DNA of 51,322 bases from Micromonosporaceae bacterium (GTDB lineage Bacteria; Actinomycetota; Actinomycetes; Mycobacteriales; Micromonosporaceae): assembly GCA_007130245.1 (NCBI GenBank), contig SLSW01000038.1, positions 1 to 51,322 of the forward strand. The letters are read 5' to 3'. Shown here piece after piece: positions 22,415-31,911 of this stretch; position 1 is the stretch's first letter, and every line of letters begins with the position of its first letter. The notes beneath the pieces are model-generated. The model was not told the DNA's origin. It searched no databases and worked only from the letters and a program-made list of their open reading frames with translations. Position numbers and translations under genes: made by a program.

Positions 22415-23641
22415 ATGAACGAACGTGGACCGCTGGCCGGACTCGCAGTGGTGGAGCTCGCCGGCATCGGGCCGGCGCCGTTTGCCGGCATGGTGCTGGC
22501 CGACCTGGGCGCGGAGGTGCTCCGCGTCGACCGGCCCGGCCCGTCGCGGTACCCGGGTGACCCACGACACGATCTGCTCAACCGGGGCAAGCGGTCCGTG
22601 GCGCTGGACCTGAAGCGACCCGAGGGTGCGGCCACGGTGCGTGCCCTGGCCGGGCGCGCCGACGTGCTGCTGGAAGGGTTCCGGCCCGGGGTGGCCGAGC
22701 GGCTCGGGATCGGCCCGGCGCAGTGCCGGGCGGAGAACCCGGCGCTGGTCTATGGGCGGGTCACCGGCTGGGGGCAGGACGGGCCACTGGCCCACACCGC
22801 CGGCCACGACCTGACCTACCTCGCCACCAGTGGCGTGCTGCACGGCCTCGGGCCGCCCGCTGGCCCGCCCGTGCCGCCTGCCAACCTGCTCGGAGACTAC
22901 GGCGGCGGGGGGATGCTGCTGGTCGCCGGGGTGCTGGCGGCGTTGTGGCGCGCGCAGCGCACCGGCGCCGGCGAGGTGGTCGACGCGGCCATCGTCGATG
23001 GTGCGGTGCTGCTGGCCACCCAGCTCTACGGGCTGCGCCACGACGGGCTGTGGCACCACCACCGGGGAGCGAACCTGCTCGACGGCGGCGCGCCGTTCTA
23101 CTCGGTGTACGAGACCGCCGACCGGCAGCACGTGGCGGTCGGCCCGCTCGAGCCCGAGTTCTTCGCCGAGTTCGTGACGCGGCTGGGGCTGGACCCGGGC
23201 GCGGTGCCCGGGCAGTACGACGTGGCGCGGTGGCCCGAGCTGCGGGATCTGATCGCGCAACAGCTCGCGGGCCGCAGCCGGGACGAGTGGGCGGAGGTGT
23301 TCGCTGACTCGGACGCGTGCGTGGCGCCGGTGCTGACGCCGGACGAGGCGGCGTCGCACCCTCAGCTGGCGGCGCGGGGTGTGATCGTCGACGCGCACGG
23401 GGTGCGCCAGCCCGCGTCGGCGCCGCGGTTCGCCGAGGCGGCTGCCGGCGTGCCGGCACTGCCGCCGCCCTACCCGGGCGAGCACACCCGGCAGGCGCTG
23501 ATCGACTGGGGGGTCGACGACGTGGAGACGCTCATCGAGACCGGGGTGGCGGTGCCGGCGGGGGGAACGCGCCCGGTCCAAGATCGCCGAGCGATAGGAT
23601 GGACGCATGGTCGGAACTTTGGTGCTGCTGCGGCACGGTGA
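22415..23641 (+). CDS. CaiB/BaiF-family CoA transferase, alpha-methylacyl-CoA racemase-like
   Basis: A 408-residue class III CoA-transferase-fold protein. The [17 protein letters not shown] and [13 protein letters not shown] segments match alpha-methylacyl-CoA racemases, with the expected catalytic His (GHD) and Asp (GDYG). The N-terminus [27 protein letters not shown] is typical. Predicted role: epimerising 2-methylacyl-CoA esters during branched or sterol-chain breakdown. TACAGT lies 6 nt before the ATG. The last 35 nt overlap the start of gpm in another frame, so the last about 11 residues are encoded there. Confidence 0.85.
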   Translation: MNERGPLAGLAVVELAGIGPAPFAGMVLADLGAEVLRVDRPGPSRYPGDPRHDLLNRGKRSVALDLKRPEGAATVRALAGRADVLLEGFRPGVAERLGIGPAQCRAENPALVYGRVTGWGQDGPLAHTAGHDLTYLATSGVLHGLGPPAGPPVPPANLLGDYGGGGMLLVAGVLAALWRAQRTGAGEVVDAAIVDGAVLLATQLYGLRHDGLWHHHRGANLLDGGAPFYSVYETADRQHVAVGPLEPEFFAEFVTRLGLDPGAVPGQYDVARWPELRDLIAQQLAGRSRDEWAEVFADSDACVAPVLTPDEAASHPQLAARGVIVDAHGVRQPASAPRFAEAAAGVPALPPPYPGEHTRQALIDWGVDDVETLIETGVAVPAGGTRPVQDRRAIGWTHGRNFGAAAAR

Positions 23642-24356
23642 GAGCGACTGGAACGCCAAGAACCTGTTCACCGGGTGGGTGGACGTCGACCTGACCCCGC
23701 GTGGGGAACAGGAGGCGCGCCGCGGGGGCGAACTGCTGACCGAGCACGACCTGCTGCCCGATGTGGTGCACACCTCGGTGCTCAAGCGTGCGATCCGCAC
23801 CGCGGACCTGGCGCTGGCCGCCTGTGACCGGCAGTGGATTCCGGTGGTGCGTTCCTGGCGGATCAACGAGCGGCACTACGGCGCGCTGCAGGGGAAGAAC
23901 AAGTCGCAGGTGCGCGAGGAGTTCGGCGACGAGCAGTTCATGACCTGGCGGCGCTCGTACGACACTCCGCCGCCGCCGATCGAGCCGGACGACGAGTGGT
24001 CGCAAGATGGGGATCCGCGCTACGCGGCGCTGCCGCCGGAGCTGATGCCGCGCACCGAGTGCCTTAAGGACGTGTTGGAGCGCACCCTGCCGTACTGGTA
24101 CGACGCGATCGTGCCGGACCTGCTGCTGGGGCGCACCGTGCTGGTGGCCGCCCACGGCAACTCGTTGCGGGCGCTGGTCAAACACCTCGACGGGGTCTCT
24201 GACCAGGAGATCGTCGGGTTGAACATTCCCACCGGCATCCCGTTGATCTACGACCTGGACCCGGTCGCGCTGCGGCCGGTTACCCCGGGCGGGCGCTATC
24301 TGGACCCGGAGGCGGCGGCCGAGGCGATCGCTGCGGTAGCCGCCCAGGGCCGCTGA
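23607..24356 (+). CDS. gpmA: 2,3-bisphosphoglycerate-dependent phosphoglycerate mutase
   Basis: A 249-residue glycolytic enzyme. It has the catalytic [24 protein letters not shown] (phospho-His), [12 protein letters not shown], and [19 protein letters not shown] (second His). The ATG is preceded by TAGGAT (23595-23600) with a 6-nt gap, so transcription probably starts at the codon itself, with the promoter inside the end of the CaiB-like gene. Order mshA-ybjN-(x)-gpm-senX3-regX3 matches mycobacteria. Confidence 0.95.
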   Translation: MVGTLVLLRHGESDWNAKNLFTGWVDVDLTPRGEQEARRGGELLTEHDLLPDVVHTSVLKRAIRTADLALAACDRQWIPVVRSWRINERHYGALQGKNKSQVREEFGDEQFMTWRRSYDTPPPPIEPDDEWSQDGDPRYAALPPELMPRTECLKDVLERTLPYWYDAIVPDLLLGRTVLVAAHGNSLRALVKHLDGVSDQEIVGLNIPTGIPLIYDLDPVALRPVTPGGRYLDPEAAAEAIAAVAAQGR

Positions 24357-24367
24357 CCCCGCCCCAC

Positions 24368-25030
24368 CTAGATGGGGGTCTTCGGGCCGGCCTCGACCTC
24401 GCCGGTGACCAGGAAGATGATGTGCTGGCTGGTGTTGACCGCGTGGTCGCCGTACCGCTCGTAGAACCGTCCGAGCAGCGCCATGTCCACCGCGGTCTCC
24501 ACCGAGTGCGTCCAGTCGCCGCCGATCACGGTCGCCAGCAGTTGCCGGTGCAGGTTGTCCATGGCGTCGTCGTCACGCTCGAGTTCAGCAGCGACCTCCG
24601 CGTCCGGCCTCGACAGGATCGCGCTGAGCTTGGCGGCCATCGTGTCCGCCACATCGCCCATCTCCCGGACCACACCGGTCAGGTCCTCCGGGACCACCGG
24701 AGCCGGATGGCGACGCAACGCGGTCTTGGCGACGTGGTCGGCGAGGTCGCCCATGCGCTCCAGGTCGGCGGCGATGTGCAGGGCGGTCAGCACCAGGCGG
24801 AGATCGGAGGCCACCGGGGCCTGCAGCGCGATCACGTCATAGATCCGTTCCTCGACCTCGTGATAGCGGGCGTCGATCGCGTCGTCGCCAGCGATCACGT
24901 CCTCGGCCAGCGCGGCGTCGGAGTGCAGCAGGGCCGAGGTGGCGCGGCGCATGGCCGCACGGACGTCGTCGGCCATGTCGACGAGCAGGCCGGCGATCTC
25001 GTCCAGGTCGCTCTGGAACTTCTCGCGCAT
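24368..25030 (-). CDS. phoU: Phosphate signalling protein PhoU
   Basis: A 220-residue all-helical protein with two PhoU repeats. Each has the metal-binding E/D-rich pattern: HIAADLERMGDLADHVAKTAL (first) and GRFYERYGDHAVNTSQHI (second). It couples the Pst transporter to the sensor kinase and represses it when phosphate is plentiful. It is divergent from senX3, as in Streptomyces phoU-phoRP (known arrangement). CAGGAT lies 6 nt before the ATG. Confidence 0.95.
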   Translation of the reverse strand: MREKFQSDLDEIAGLLVDMADDVRAAMRRATSALLHSDAALAEDVIAGDDAIDARYHEVEERIYDVIALQAPVASDLRLVLTALHIAADLERMGDLADHVAKTALRRHPAPVVPEDLTGVVREMGDVADTMAAKLSAILSRPDAEVAAELERDDDAMDNLHRQLLATVIGGDWTHSVETAVDMALLGRFYERYGDHAVNTSQHIIFLVTGEVEAGPKTPI

Positions 25031-25150
25031 AGTGCCATCCTGGCACGGGCGGTGAAGTTCGCCACGACCGGCGAGGACATATAGTGCCGGCTATTCATTT
25101 CGTGCTGGTTCGCGAAAATCACTGGCGACCGTTGCCCCTACGATCAGCAT
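25031..25150. promoter_or_regulatory. Divergent phoU / senX3 promoter region
   Basis: The 120-bp gap carries the senX3 -10 box TACGAT (25139-25144) 6 nt before GTG. It also has an inverted GGTGAAGTTCGCC (25051-25063) and a loose inverted repeat TTTCG/CGAAA (25098-25117). GGTGAA/TTCGCC resembles half of RegX3/PhoP sites, but a clean 11-bp PHO-box direct repeat is absent. Confidence 0.4.
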
Positions 25151-26431
25151 GTGGAGTGGGCGGGACTCATCGGGGCCGCAGGTGCCGGACTGGTGGTGGG
25201 CGCCATCGTGGGGCTGCTGGCGGCCCGCGGCCGCGCGGCTGTCGTCCGCCAGCAGCCGGGTGCCCCCGCGGACCGGGGCGCCACGGTCAACGGGAGGACG
25301 GCGACAGCCACGGGGGCGGACGATCCGCGGGCCGAGGCGGCTCGCCGGAGCCTGGACGCGCTCCGGGTGGGTGTGGTTGTGCTCGATCCACAGGACGAGC
25401 CGGTGCTGGCCAACCCGTCCGCGCGGGCGATGGGCCTGCTGCGCGCCGGGCCGCGACCCGGCACGGCGGCCGCGCATCCGATCGTGCGCACTCTCGCCGG
25501 ACAGGTGCGGCGCAGTGGCACCCGCCGCCAGGTCCAGCTCGACCTGCCCCGCAGCAGCGACGCCGGCGTGGCCGACCCGCTCGGGGTGCTGATGCACGCG
25601 GTCGCGCTACGCGGCGGGTACGTGGCGGTCGAAGCCGCCGACGCGACCGAGTCGCACCGGGTGGCGCGGATGCGCCGCGACTTCGTCGCCAACGTGGGCC
25701 ATGAGCTGAAGACGCCGATCGGTGCGCTGCAGCTGCTGTCCGAGGCGCTGCTGGACGCCACCACCGCGGCCGCCGCTGCGGAGGGTGAGACGTCCTCGAC
25801 CGACCCCGCCGAGGACACGGCCGCGGCCCGCCGCTTCGCCGAACGCATCCAGCAGGAGTCCGCCAGGCTCGGCAGCCTCGTCACCGATCTGCTGGAGCTC
25901 TCGCGGGTGCAGGGCGCCGAACCGCTGCCCGAGCCGACACCCGTATCGGTGGACGGGGTGATCGCCGAGGTGCTCGACCGGGCCCGTACCGGGGCCAGCG
26001 CCAAGCGGATCGACCTGACGGTGTCCGGCGAGCGCGGGTTGACCGCGTACGGCAGCGACGCTCAACTGGCGACCGCGCTGACCAACCTGGTGGAGAACGC
26101 GGTGGCCTACTCACCCGAGGACAGCCCGGTGGAGCTGACGACCCGCTCCTCCGACGAGTGGATCTCGGTCGAGGTGAGCGACCGCGGCATCGGGATCGCG
26201 GTGGAGGACCTGGACCGCATCTTCGAGCGTTTCTACCGCTCTGACCGGGCGCGTTCGCGTGCCACCGGTGGCACCGGGCTCGGGTTGGCGATCGTGAAGC
26301 ACATCGCCACCAACCACGGCGGACGTGTCGACGTGACCAGTGCGCCGGGCGAGGGATCGACGTTCACCCTGCGGCTACCGGCGCGTCCCCCGGTCGGAGA
26401 GGGCCCGGCTGGAGGGCGGCGTGCGGTATAG
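25151..26431 (+). CDS. senX3: Sensor histidine kinase SenX3 (PhoR-like)
   Basis: A 426-residue kinase. One N-terminal transmembrane helix (LIGAAGAGLVVGAIVGLLAA), a PAS-like region (residues about 65-165, SLDALRVGVVVLDPQDEPVLANPSA), a HisKA domain with the phospho-acceptor His in NVGHELKTPIGAL, and an HATPase domain (NLVENAVAYSP, SDRGIGIAVEDLDRIFERFYR, GGTGLGLAIVKHI). It senses phosphate status with PhoU and phosphorylates RegX3. The GTG start at 25151 follows TACGAT by 6 nt. regX3 starts 24 nt downstream. Confidence 0.95.
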   Translation: MEWAGLIGAAGAGLVVGAIVGLLAARGRAAVVRQQPGAPADRGATVNGRTATATGADDPRAEAARRSLDALRVGVVVLDPQDEPVLANPSARAMGLLRAGPRPGTAAAHPIVRTLAGQVRRSGTRRQVQLDLPRSSDAGVADPLGVLMHAVALRGGYVAVEAADATESHRVARMRRDFVANVGHELKTPIGALQLLSEALLDATTAAAAAEGETSSTDPAEDTAAARRFAERIQQESARLGSLVTDLLELSRVQGAEPLPEPTPVSVDGVIAEVLDRARTGASAKRIDLTVSGERGLTAYGSDAQLATALTNLVENAVAYSPEDSPVELTTRSSDEWISVEVSDRGIGIAVEDLDRIFERFYRSDRARSRATGGTGLGLAIVKHIATNHGGRVDVTSAPGEGSTFTLRLPARPPVGEGPAGGRRAV

Positions 26432-26455
26432 CGTTGCCCGCGGGAGGATGGTCAG

Positions 26456-27139
26456 GTGTCACGGGTACTGGTGGTCGAGGACGAGGAGTCGCTCTCGGAA
26501 GCCCTGTCCTTCATGCTTCGCAAGGAGGGCTTCGAGGTGGCGGTGGCCGGCACGGGACCGGAGGCGCTGACCGAGTTCGACCGGGCCGGCGCAGACGTCG
26601 TGCTGCTCGATCTGATGCTGCCGGAGATGTCGGGCACCGAGGTGTGCCGGCAGCTGCGTACCCGCTCGCAGGTGCCGATCATCATGATCACCGCCAGAGA
26701 CAGTGAGATCGACAAGGTGGTCGGGCTGGAGATCGGCGCAGACGACTACGTGACCAAGCCGTACTCAACCCGGGAGCTGGTCGCGCGGATCCGCGCGGTG
26801 CTGCGGCGCCGCGCGGGCGAGCCGGCGGCGCCGGGCGGGGCGGCCCTGGCCGGCGGGCCGGTGCGCATGGACGTGGACCGGCACGTGGTCACGGTCGACG
26901 GCGATCCGGTGCAGTTGCCGCTGAAGGAGTTCGAGCTGCTGGAGCTCCTGCTACGCAACGCAGGCCGGGTGCTCACCCGCGGGCAGCTGATCGACCGGAT
27001 CTGGGGCTCGGACTATGTCGGGGACACCAAGACGCTGGACGTGCACGTCAAGCGGCTGCGGGCGAAGGTGGAGCCCACCCCGTCCCGGCCCCGGCACATC
27101 GTCACCGTGCGAGGTCTCGGCTACAAGTTCGAGCCCTGA
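26456..27139 (+). CDS. regX3: Response regulator RegX3 (PhoP-like)
   Basis: A 227-residue OmpR-type regulator. The receiver domain has acidic DEE, the phospho-Asp in VVLLDLMLPEMSG, MITAR and the Lys of TKPYS. The C-terminal winged helix has LPLKEFELLELLLRNAGRVLTRGQLIDRIWG, LDVHVKRLRAKVE and TVRGLGYKFEP. It activates phosphate-starvation genes. The GTG start at 26456 has GGGAGG about 9 nt upstream. Confidence 0.95.
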   Translation: MSRVLVVEDEESLSEALSFMLRKEGFEVAVAGTGPEALTEFDRAGADVVLLDLMLPEMSGTEVCRQLRTRSQVPIIMITARDSEIDKVVGLEIGADDYVTKPYSTRELVARIRAVLRRRAGEPAAPGGAALAGGPVRMDVDRHVVTVDGDPVQLPLKEFELLELLLRNAGRVLTRGQLIDRIWGSDYVGDTKTLDVHVKRLRAKVEPTPSRPRHIVTVRGLGYKFEP

Positions 27140-27220
27140 GGCGTGACCAGGTGGTCGCCGCCGGCGACCTGGACGATGTCAGCGAGATAGCGAAGCGGCT
27201 GCGGGCGTTGCGCGGTAGCC

Positions 27221-27236
27221 GACCGGACCGCCGGTC
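27221..27236. terminator. Small hairpin between convergent regX3 and the Cys-rich gene
   Basis: GACCGG-ACCG-CCGGTC, a perfect 6-bp stem with 4-nt loop in the 110-bp convergent gap. No T-tract. Confidence 0.3.
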
Positions 27237-27249
27237 TCGCCGGCCTGAA

Positions 27250-28080
27250 TCAGCGGTCCGGCTGGTTGGCGGCCACGGTCGCCGGGTGGGGGGCCACCTG
27301 GCCGCGTTTCTCCCGCTCGGCGCACAGCTGGGCGAGCCGGTCGTAGGCCGCCTCCCCGATCAGCGCGGTCAGCTCCGGCCCGTTCGTCACGTACAGCGGC
27401 TCGGAGCCCACGTGGGCGTCCGGCGCCGAGCTGCACCACCAGTCCAGGTCGTGGCCGCCGGAGCCCCACCCCCGACGGTTGAACTCGCTCAGCGTGGTCA
27501 GCAGCACCTGCGTGTCGTCCGTGCGGGTGATCCACTCCTGGTCCCTGCGCACCGGCAGCTGCCAGCACACGTCCGGCTTGTACTCCAGCGGGTGCACCCC
27601 GTCGCGGATCGCCTGGTTGTGCAACGCACAACCGTGGCCGCCCGAGTGGTCACGGTCGTTATGGAACACGCACGGGCCGCCCTCGCGGATCGCGGTGCGG
27701 CGCGCCGGGTTCTCCCCGTCCACCGTGTCCATCTCGGTCCAGTTGTCGAACCCGCGCCGGTAGTGCTGCCAGGTCTCGCGGGTCAGCCGCTGGACCGCTT
27801 TGCGCACCCGCTTCTCGTCGTCGGTGTCGGTGAAGAACGCGCCGTGCGCGCAGCACCCCTCCTCGGCGCGCCCGGCGATGATGCCGTGGCACGAGGAGGT
27901 GCCGAACACGCACGTCCAGCGCGACAGCAGCCAGGTCAGGTCGGCGCGGATGATGTGCTCGGCGTCGGCGGGATCGGTGAACTCCACCCACTCGCGGTCG
28001 ATGTCCAGCCCGACCTCGCGGTCACGCGGCCGGGGATCGTTCAGCGGCACCGGCTGACGGGAACTTGGGTTGCGGGCCAT
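27250..28080 (-). CDS. Cys/His-rich conserved protein, possible metal-cluster binder
   Basis: A 276-residue soluble protein I do not recognise by function. It contains many Cys and His in conserved-looking blocks: [48 protein letters not shown] and [12 protein letters not shown]. The spacing suggests a bound metal or Fe-S cluster, similar in style to DUF3109/YkgJ-like proteins (inference). The start at 28080 follows TACGCT (28087-28092, minus strand) by 6 nt. It converges on regX3; a link with phosphate control is not shown. Confidence 0.65.
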   Translation of the reverse strand: MARNPSSRQPVPLNDPRPRDREVGLDIDREWVEFTDPADAEHIIRADLTWLLSRWTCVFGTSSCHGIIAGRAEEGCCAHGAFFTDTDDEKRVRKAVQRLTRETWQHYRRGFDNWTEMDTVDGENPARRTAIREGGPCVFHNDRDHSGGHGCALHNQAIRDGVHPLEYKPDVCWQLPVRRDQEWITRTDDTQVLLTTLSEFNRRGWGSGGHDLDWWCSSAPDAHVGSEPLYVTNGPELTALIGEAAYDRLAQLCAEREKRGQVAPHPATVAANQPDR

Positions 28081-28146
28081 CGGGACAGCGTACGCCGGCC
28101 TCGGCTGGATATGCACCGGGTCGGGTGACCCGGCGTGCCGGACCCG

Positions 28147-28320
28147 TCACTTCTTTCTGATGCCCACGGCAGCGACCACCACCGTGGCGGCGACCGCACC
28201 GACCAGGAACGCGTCGCCCAACGAGACCGTCTCGTCGGTGCGGGTGGTCACCCAGCCGGCGATGGACAGCATGACTACGCCCCAGACGACCGCCAGCACG
28301 ATCGCCCGACGCCTGGTCAT
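28147..28320 (-). CDS. Small two-span membrane protein (57 aa)
   Basis: Residues 1-5 are basic (MTRRR), followed by two hydrophobic helices (AIVLAVVWGVVMLSIAGWV and GDAFLVGAVAATVVVAAVG) and a basic end (IRKK). The start at 28320 has GGGAGGACC about 6 nt upstream. It is upstream of the Cys-rich gene on the same strand, 66 nt apart, and may share a transcript with it. Function unknown. Confidence 0.6.
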   Translation of the reverse strand: MTRRRAIVLAVVWGVVMLSIAGWVTTRTDETVSLGDAFLVGAVAATVVVAAVGIRKK

Positions 28321-28550
28321 CGGTGGTCCTCCCTGCCGCCTCGTGCTCTGCGCACACCGGTCAGCCCCCGGGCCGCGGGGGGCTTGACCGGTTCGGGTTC
28401 GCTCCCCCGGGATGCGCGGGTGATGGCGTCCGCGGCGGGAGTCAGGACTGGGCACCGCGTACCGACCGGGATCGCCGGTCGCGTGGCGCGGTTGATCGCG
28501 GTCACCTTACCGGGCGCGGTCCGGGCGCTGGCGGGGGTTACCGTGAATCC

Positions 28551-29474
28551 ATGCGGCTGGGGGTGCTTGACGTCGGCTCCAACACGGTGCACCTGCTGGT
28601 GGTCGACGCGCATCGTGGCGCCCACCCGTGGCCGGCCCACTCGGAGAAGGCCACGCTGCGCCTGGCCGAGGAGCTGGGTCCTGGTGGAGTGATCTCGGAG
28701 GCGAGCGCCGAGGCGCTGGTGGCGGCGGTGGCCGGGGCACGCGACGCCGCCCGCCGGTTGCGCACCGAGGAACTGGTGGCGTTCGCCACGTCGGCGGTGC
28801 GCGACGCGGTGAACGGCCCGCAGGTGCTGCGGCAGGTCCGCGAGGCCACCGGCGTGGACCTGCGGGCACTGTCGGGTGAGGATGAGGCGCGCATCACCTT
28901 CCTGGCAGCACGCCGCTGGTTCGGCTGGTCCGCCGGTCGGCTGCTGGTCCTCGACATCGGCGGAGGATCGCTGGAGATCGCCGCCGGTGTGGACGAGGAG
29001 CCGGAGCTGTCGCTGTCGCTGCCACTGGGCGCCGGGCGGCTCACCCGCGAGTACCTCGGTGACGACGACCCGCCCTCGCCCGCGGCGGTGGCTGCGCTCT
29101 CCGCACACGTGGAGTCCGCGCTGGAGCCGGCGGTCGAGAAGCTCACCCCGGTGCGCTGGGACCGGGTGGTGACCACCTCCAAGACGTTCCGCTCCCTGGC
29201 CAGGTTGGCGGGGGCGGCCCCCAGCAGCGCCGGACTGTGGCAGCCGCGCCAGCTGTCGGCGACCGGGCTGCGGCAGGTGCTCGGGTTCATCCGCCACATC
29301 CCCTCGGCGGCGCTGGGGACCATGGACGGCGTCAGCGCCGACCGCGCTCACCAACTGCTCGCCGGGGCGGTGGTGGCCGACGCGGTGCTGCGTCGGCTGG
29401 CGATCGAAGAGGTGGACCAGTGCCCGTGGGCGCTGCGGGAGGGTGTGATCCTGCGCCAGCTGGACGCGGCCTGA
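28551..29474 (+). CDS. Ppx/GppA-family exopolyphosphatase
   Basis: A 307-residue ASKHA-fold protein. It has [46 protein letters not shown] and [15 protein letters not shown], which are the phosphate-binding loops of Ppx/GppA enzymes that hydrolyse polyphosphate or pppGpp. It is short, lacking the C-terminal HD-like domain of E. coli Ppx, as in mycobacterial Rv0496 (from memory). TACCGT (28539-28544) lies 6 nt before the ATG. Confidence 0.9.
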   Translation: MRLGVLDVGSNTVHLLVVDAHRGAHPWPAHSEKATLRLAEELGPGGVISEASAEALVAAVAGARDAARRLRTEELVAFATSAVRDAVNGPQVLRQVREATGVDLRALSGEDEARITFLAARRWFGWSAGRLLVLDIGGGSLEIAAGVDEEPELSLSLPLGAGRLTREYLGDDDPPSPAAVAALSAHVESALEPAVEKLTPVRWDRVVTTSKTFRSLARLAGAAPSSAGLWQPRQLSATGLRQVLGFIRHIPSAALGTMDGVSADRAHQLLAGAVVADAVLRRLAIEEVDQCPWALREGVILRQLDAA

Positions 29475-29508
29475 GCTGCGGCGCCAGCGCTCGGGTAGGT
29501 TGGGCGGC

Positions 29509-30309
29509 GTGAGTCCTCCGGTGCTGCTGTCGACGTCGTCGGTGTTCCCGGAGCCGACGGCGGCCGCCTTCGAGGTGGCGGCCAAGCTCGGGTACGACGG
29601 CATCGAAGTGATGGTCTGGACCGACGCGGTCAGCCAGGATGCCGACGCGTTGCGCGCCCTGTCCACCCATTACGGCGTGCCGGTGCACTCGGTGCACGCG
29701 CCGTGCCTGCTGGTCACCCAGCGGGTGTGGAGCCCGGACCCGATGGTGCGGCTGCGGCGCTCGGCCGAACTCGCCGACGCCCTCGAGGCGTCAACGGTGG
29801 TGGTGCATCCGCCGTTCACGTGGCAGCGCGACTACGCCCGCGGGTTCTCAGGTCTGCTGTCCATGCTGTCCGGCCAGCATCCACGCCTGTGGTTCGCGGT
29901 GGAGAACATGTTCCCGGTGCGGCTGGCCGGGCGCGAGCTGGTGCCCTATGCCCCGGGCTGGGACCCGACCGCGGTGGGGTACGACGCGTACACCCTGGAC
30001 CTGTCGCACTGCGCGGCCTCGCAGGTGGACGCGATGGGGATGGCCGACACGATGGGCGCGAACCTGGCCCACGTGCACCTGGGCGACGGCACCGGTCTGG
30101 CACGCGACGAGCACCTGGTGCCGGGACGGGGCACGCAACCGTGCGGCAAGCTGCTGGCCTCGCTGACGGAGCGCGGGTTCCGCGGTTCGGTGGCCGTCGA
30201 GGTCGGCACCCGGCGCGCTGCCAGTCGCGAGGTGCGGGAGGCTGATCTCGCTGAGGCGCTCGCGTTCGCCCGTACCCATCTCGGCACCGCCACCGCCGCC
30301 TCCCGCTGA
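29509..30309 (+). CDS. Sugar phosphate isomerase/epimerase-like TIM-barrel protein
   Basis: A 266-residue xylose-isomerase-like barrel. It starts [32 protein letters not shown], with metal-site candidates [21 protein letters not shown] and VAVEVGTR along the strands. It lies directly after the Ppx gene, matching Rv0496-Rv0498 order (from memory). The GTG start at 29509 follows TAGGTT (29496-29501) by 7 nt. Substrate unknown. Confidence 0.85.
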   Translation: MSPPVLLSTSSVFPEPTAAAFEVAAKLGYDGIEVMVWTDAVSQDADALRALSTHYGVPVHSVHAPCLLVTQRVWSPDPMVRLRRSAELADALEASTVVVHPPFTWQRDYARGFSGLLSMLSGQHPRLWFAVENMFPVRLAGRELVPYAPGWDPTAVGYDAYTLDLSHCAASQVDAMGMADTMGANLAHVHLGDGTGLARDEHLVPGRGTQPCGKLLASLTERGFRGSVAVEVGTRRAASREVREADLAEALAFARTHLGTATAASR

Positions 30310-30339
30310 GCGCGGCTCATCCCATCCCTCCCACTTCCT

Positions 30340-30405
30340 GCGTTGACCATGGCCTTTTCGCGCGACACGCCTGGTGACACGCGCGGAGAAGTCCATGATC
30401 AAGCG
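30340..30405. repeat. Imperfect inverted repeat of TTGATCATGGACTT type
   Basis: Arms 30340-30364 and 30381-30405 (about 25 nt each; roughly three quarters of positions pair) flank a 16-nt loop. The right arm read on the minus strand is CTTGATCATGGACTTCTCC, which I recognise as similar to intergenic palindromes dispersed in Micromonospora-type genomes. It sits in the convergent gap between the TIM-barrel gene and the CGNR gene and could act as a bidirectional terminator. Confidence 0.65.
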
Positions 30406-30426
30406 TGGTGGGCGGCGGTGGTGGTG

Positions 30427-30960
30427 TCAGCCGGAGACGGGCAGGGCGGCCCGCTTGCGGGCGCGGTGAGCGGCCACGTGGGAGCGGGTGGCGCACCGCT
30501 CCGAGCAGAAGCGCCGGCAGTTGTTCGACGAGGTGTCCAGATAGACGTTGCGGCACCGGGCGTCGGCACACACCCCGAACCGGGCGCTGCCGTACTGGCA
30601 GACCCACACCGCGAGGCCCCACACCGCGCGGCCCAGATACTCGGCGCTGACCGACGAGCCGCGGCCGGTCACGTGCATGTGCCACTCGGTGGCGTCATGG
30701 CCGGTGATGCGCGGCCGCACCGGGAACGCGTCGAGCAGCGTGTTGAGGTCGTTGACCACCTCGCTATCGCGACCGGCGGTGCCGGCGGCGAACACGTCAC
30801 GTAACCGGCGCTGTGCGCGCCGGAAGACGATCAGGTCACGTTCGGTCAAGCTGGCGCCGCGCCAGTTCACCAGCGCCAGCAGCGCGCGCAGATCCTCCTC
30901 GCCGGCCAACGGTGCGTTGACCAGGTCCACGGCGGTCTTCGCGTACGCGTCGAAATCCAC
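30427..30960 (-). CDS. CGNR zinc-finger protein
   Basis: A 177-residue protein with an N-terminal ABATE-like helical domain (TAVDLVNAPLAGEEDLRALLALVNW...) and a C-terminal zinc finger (CADARCRNVYLDTSSNNCRRFCSERCATRSHVAAHRARKR region: four Cys spaced CxxxxC...CxxxC, followed by a basic helix). Members are thought to bind DNA, possibly as regulators under stress. It is divergent from the proline dehydrogenase gene by 29 bp, which it might control (inference). Confidence 0.9.
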   Translation of the reverse strand: MDFDAYAKTAVDLVNAPLAGEEDLRALLALVNWRGASLTERDLIVFRRAQRRLRDVFAAGTAGRDSEVVNDLNTLLDAFPVRPRITGHDATEWHMHVTGRGSSVSAEYLGRAVWGLAVWVCQYGSARFGVCADARCRNVYLDTSSNNCRRFCSERCATRSHVAAHRARKRAALPVSG

Positions 30961-30989
30961 AGGTCAACCGTAGACGATACGCTCGTCGC

Positions 30990-31910
30990 ATGTTCCGTTC
31001 GGTGATCCTCGCCGCCTCCCGGTCAACCCGGCTCGAGCGGCTGCTGGCGACCACCCCCGTCTCCCGGCAGATAGTCGACCGGTTCGTCGCCGGCACCACC
31101 ACCACCCACGCGCTGGCGGTCACCCGCGAGCTGGTCTCGCGCGGCCTGACGGTGACCCTGGACTACCTCGGCGAGGACACCCTCACCGCCGACCAGGCCG
31201 CCGTGGCCCGCGACGAATACCTGCGTCTGCTGTCGTCACTGGGATCAGCGTCGCTGACCCCGGCGGCCGAGGTCAGTCTCAAGCTGTCCGCGCTCGGGCA
31301 ACGGTTCGACGAGAAGATGGCCCGCGATTACGCCGCGGAGATCTGCGCCGCAGCTGTCGCGGCGGGCACCACCGTCACTCTCGACATGGAGGACCAGACC
31401 ACCACCGATTCCACCTTGGACATCCTGACTCAGCTGCGGCAGGACTTCCCGGCGGTCGGGGTGGCGCTACAGGCGTACCTGCGCCGCACCGAGGCGGACT
31501 GCCGCGAGCTGGCCGGGCCCGGCAGCCGGGTGCGGTTGTGCAAGGGCGCGTACGCCGAACCGGAGTCGGTGGCTTACCAGAGCCGGCTCGAGGTCGATAA
31601 GTCCTACGTGCGGTGCCTGAACGTCCTCATGTCCGGCGAGGGCTACCCGATGCTGGCTACACACGACCCCCGGCTGGTGGCCATCGGGCAGGACCGGGCC
31701 CGGTGGTTCGACCGCGCCGAGGACGAGTTCGAGTTCCAGATGCTGTACGGGGTGCGGACCATCGAGCAGCAACGGCTGGTCGCCGAGGGTTACACCGTGC
31801 GGGTGTACGTGCCCTACGGCACCCAGTGGTACGGATACCTGATGCGCCGGCTGGCCGAGCGCCCCGGCAACGTGGCGTTCTTCGCCCGCGCGCTGCGCTC
31901 GCGCACGTAG
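30990..31910 (+). CDS. Proline dehydrogenase
   Basis: A 306-residue FAD-dependent TIM-barrel enzyme oxidising proline to pyrroline-5-carboxylate, the monofunctional type of Gram-positives. Motifs: VSLKLSALGQRFDEKMARDYA, VTLDMEDQTTTDSTLDI, VALQAYLRRTEADC, RLCKGAYAEPESVAY, ATHDPRLV, FEFQMLYGVR and the C-terminal VYVPYGTQWYGYLMRRLAERPGN with catalytic Arg residues. TACGCT (30978-30983) lies 6 nt before the ATG. No P5C dehydrogenase gene is in the window. Confidence 0.93.
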   Translation: MFRSVILAASRSTRLERLLATTPVSRQIVDRFVAGTTTTHALAVTRELVSRGLTVTLDYLGEDTLTADQAAVARDEYLRLLSSLGSASLTPAAEVSLKLSALGQRFDEKMARDYAAEICAAAVAAGTTVTLDMEDQTTTDSTLDILTQLRQDFPAVGVALQAYLRRTEADCRELAGPGSRVRLCKGAYAEPESVAYQSRLEVDKSYVRCLNVLMSGEGYPMLATHDPRLVAIGQDRARWFDRAEDEFEFQMLYGVRTIEQQRLVAEGYTVRVYVPYGTQWYGYLMRRLAERPGNVAFFARALRSRT

Positions 31911-31911
31911 C

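Noticed and set aside
25031-25150. PHO box between phoU and senX3
   Set aside because: Only GTTCGC-like fragments and a partial inverted repeat are visible; no 11-bp direct repeats matching the consensus, so no specific site is claimed.
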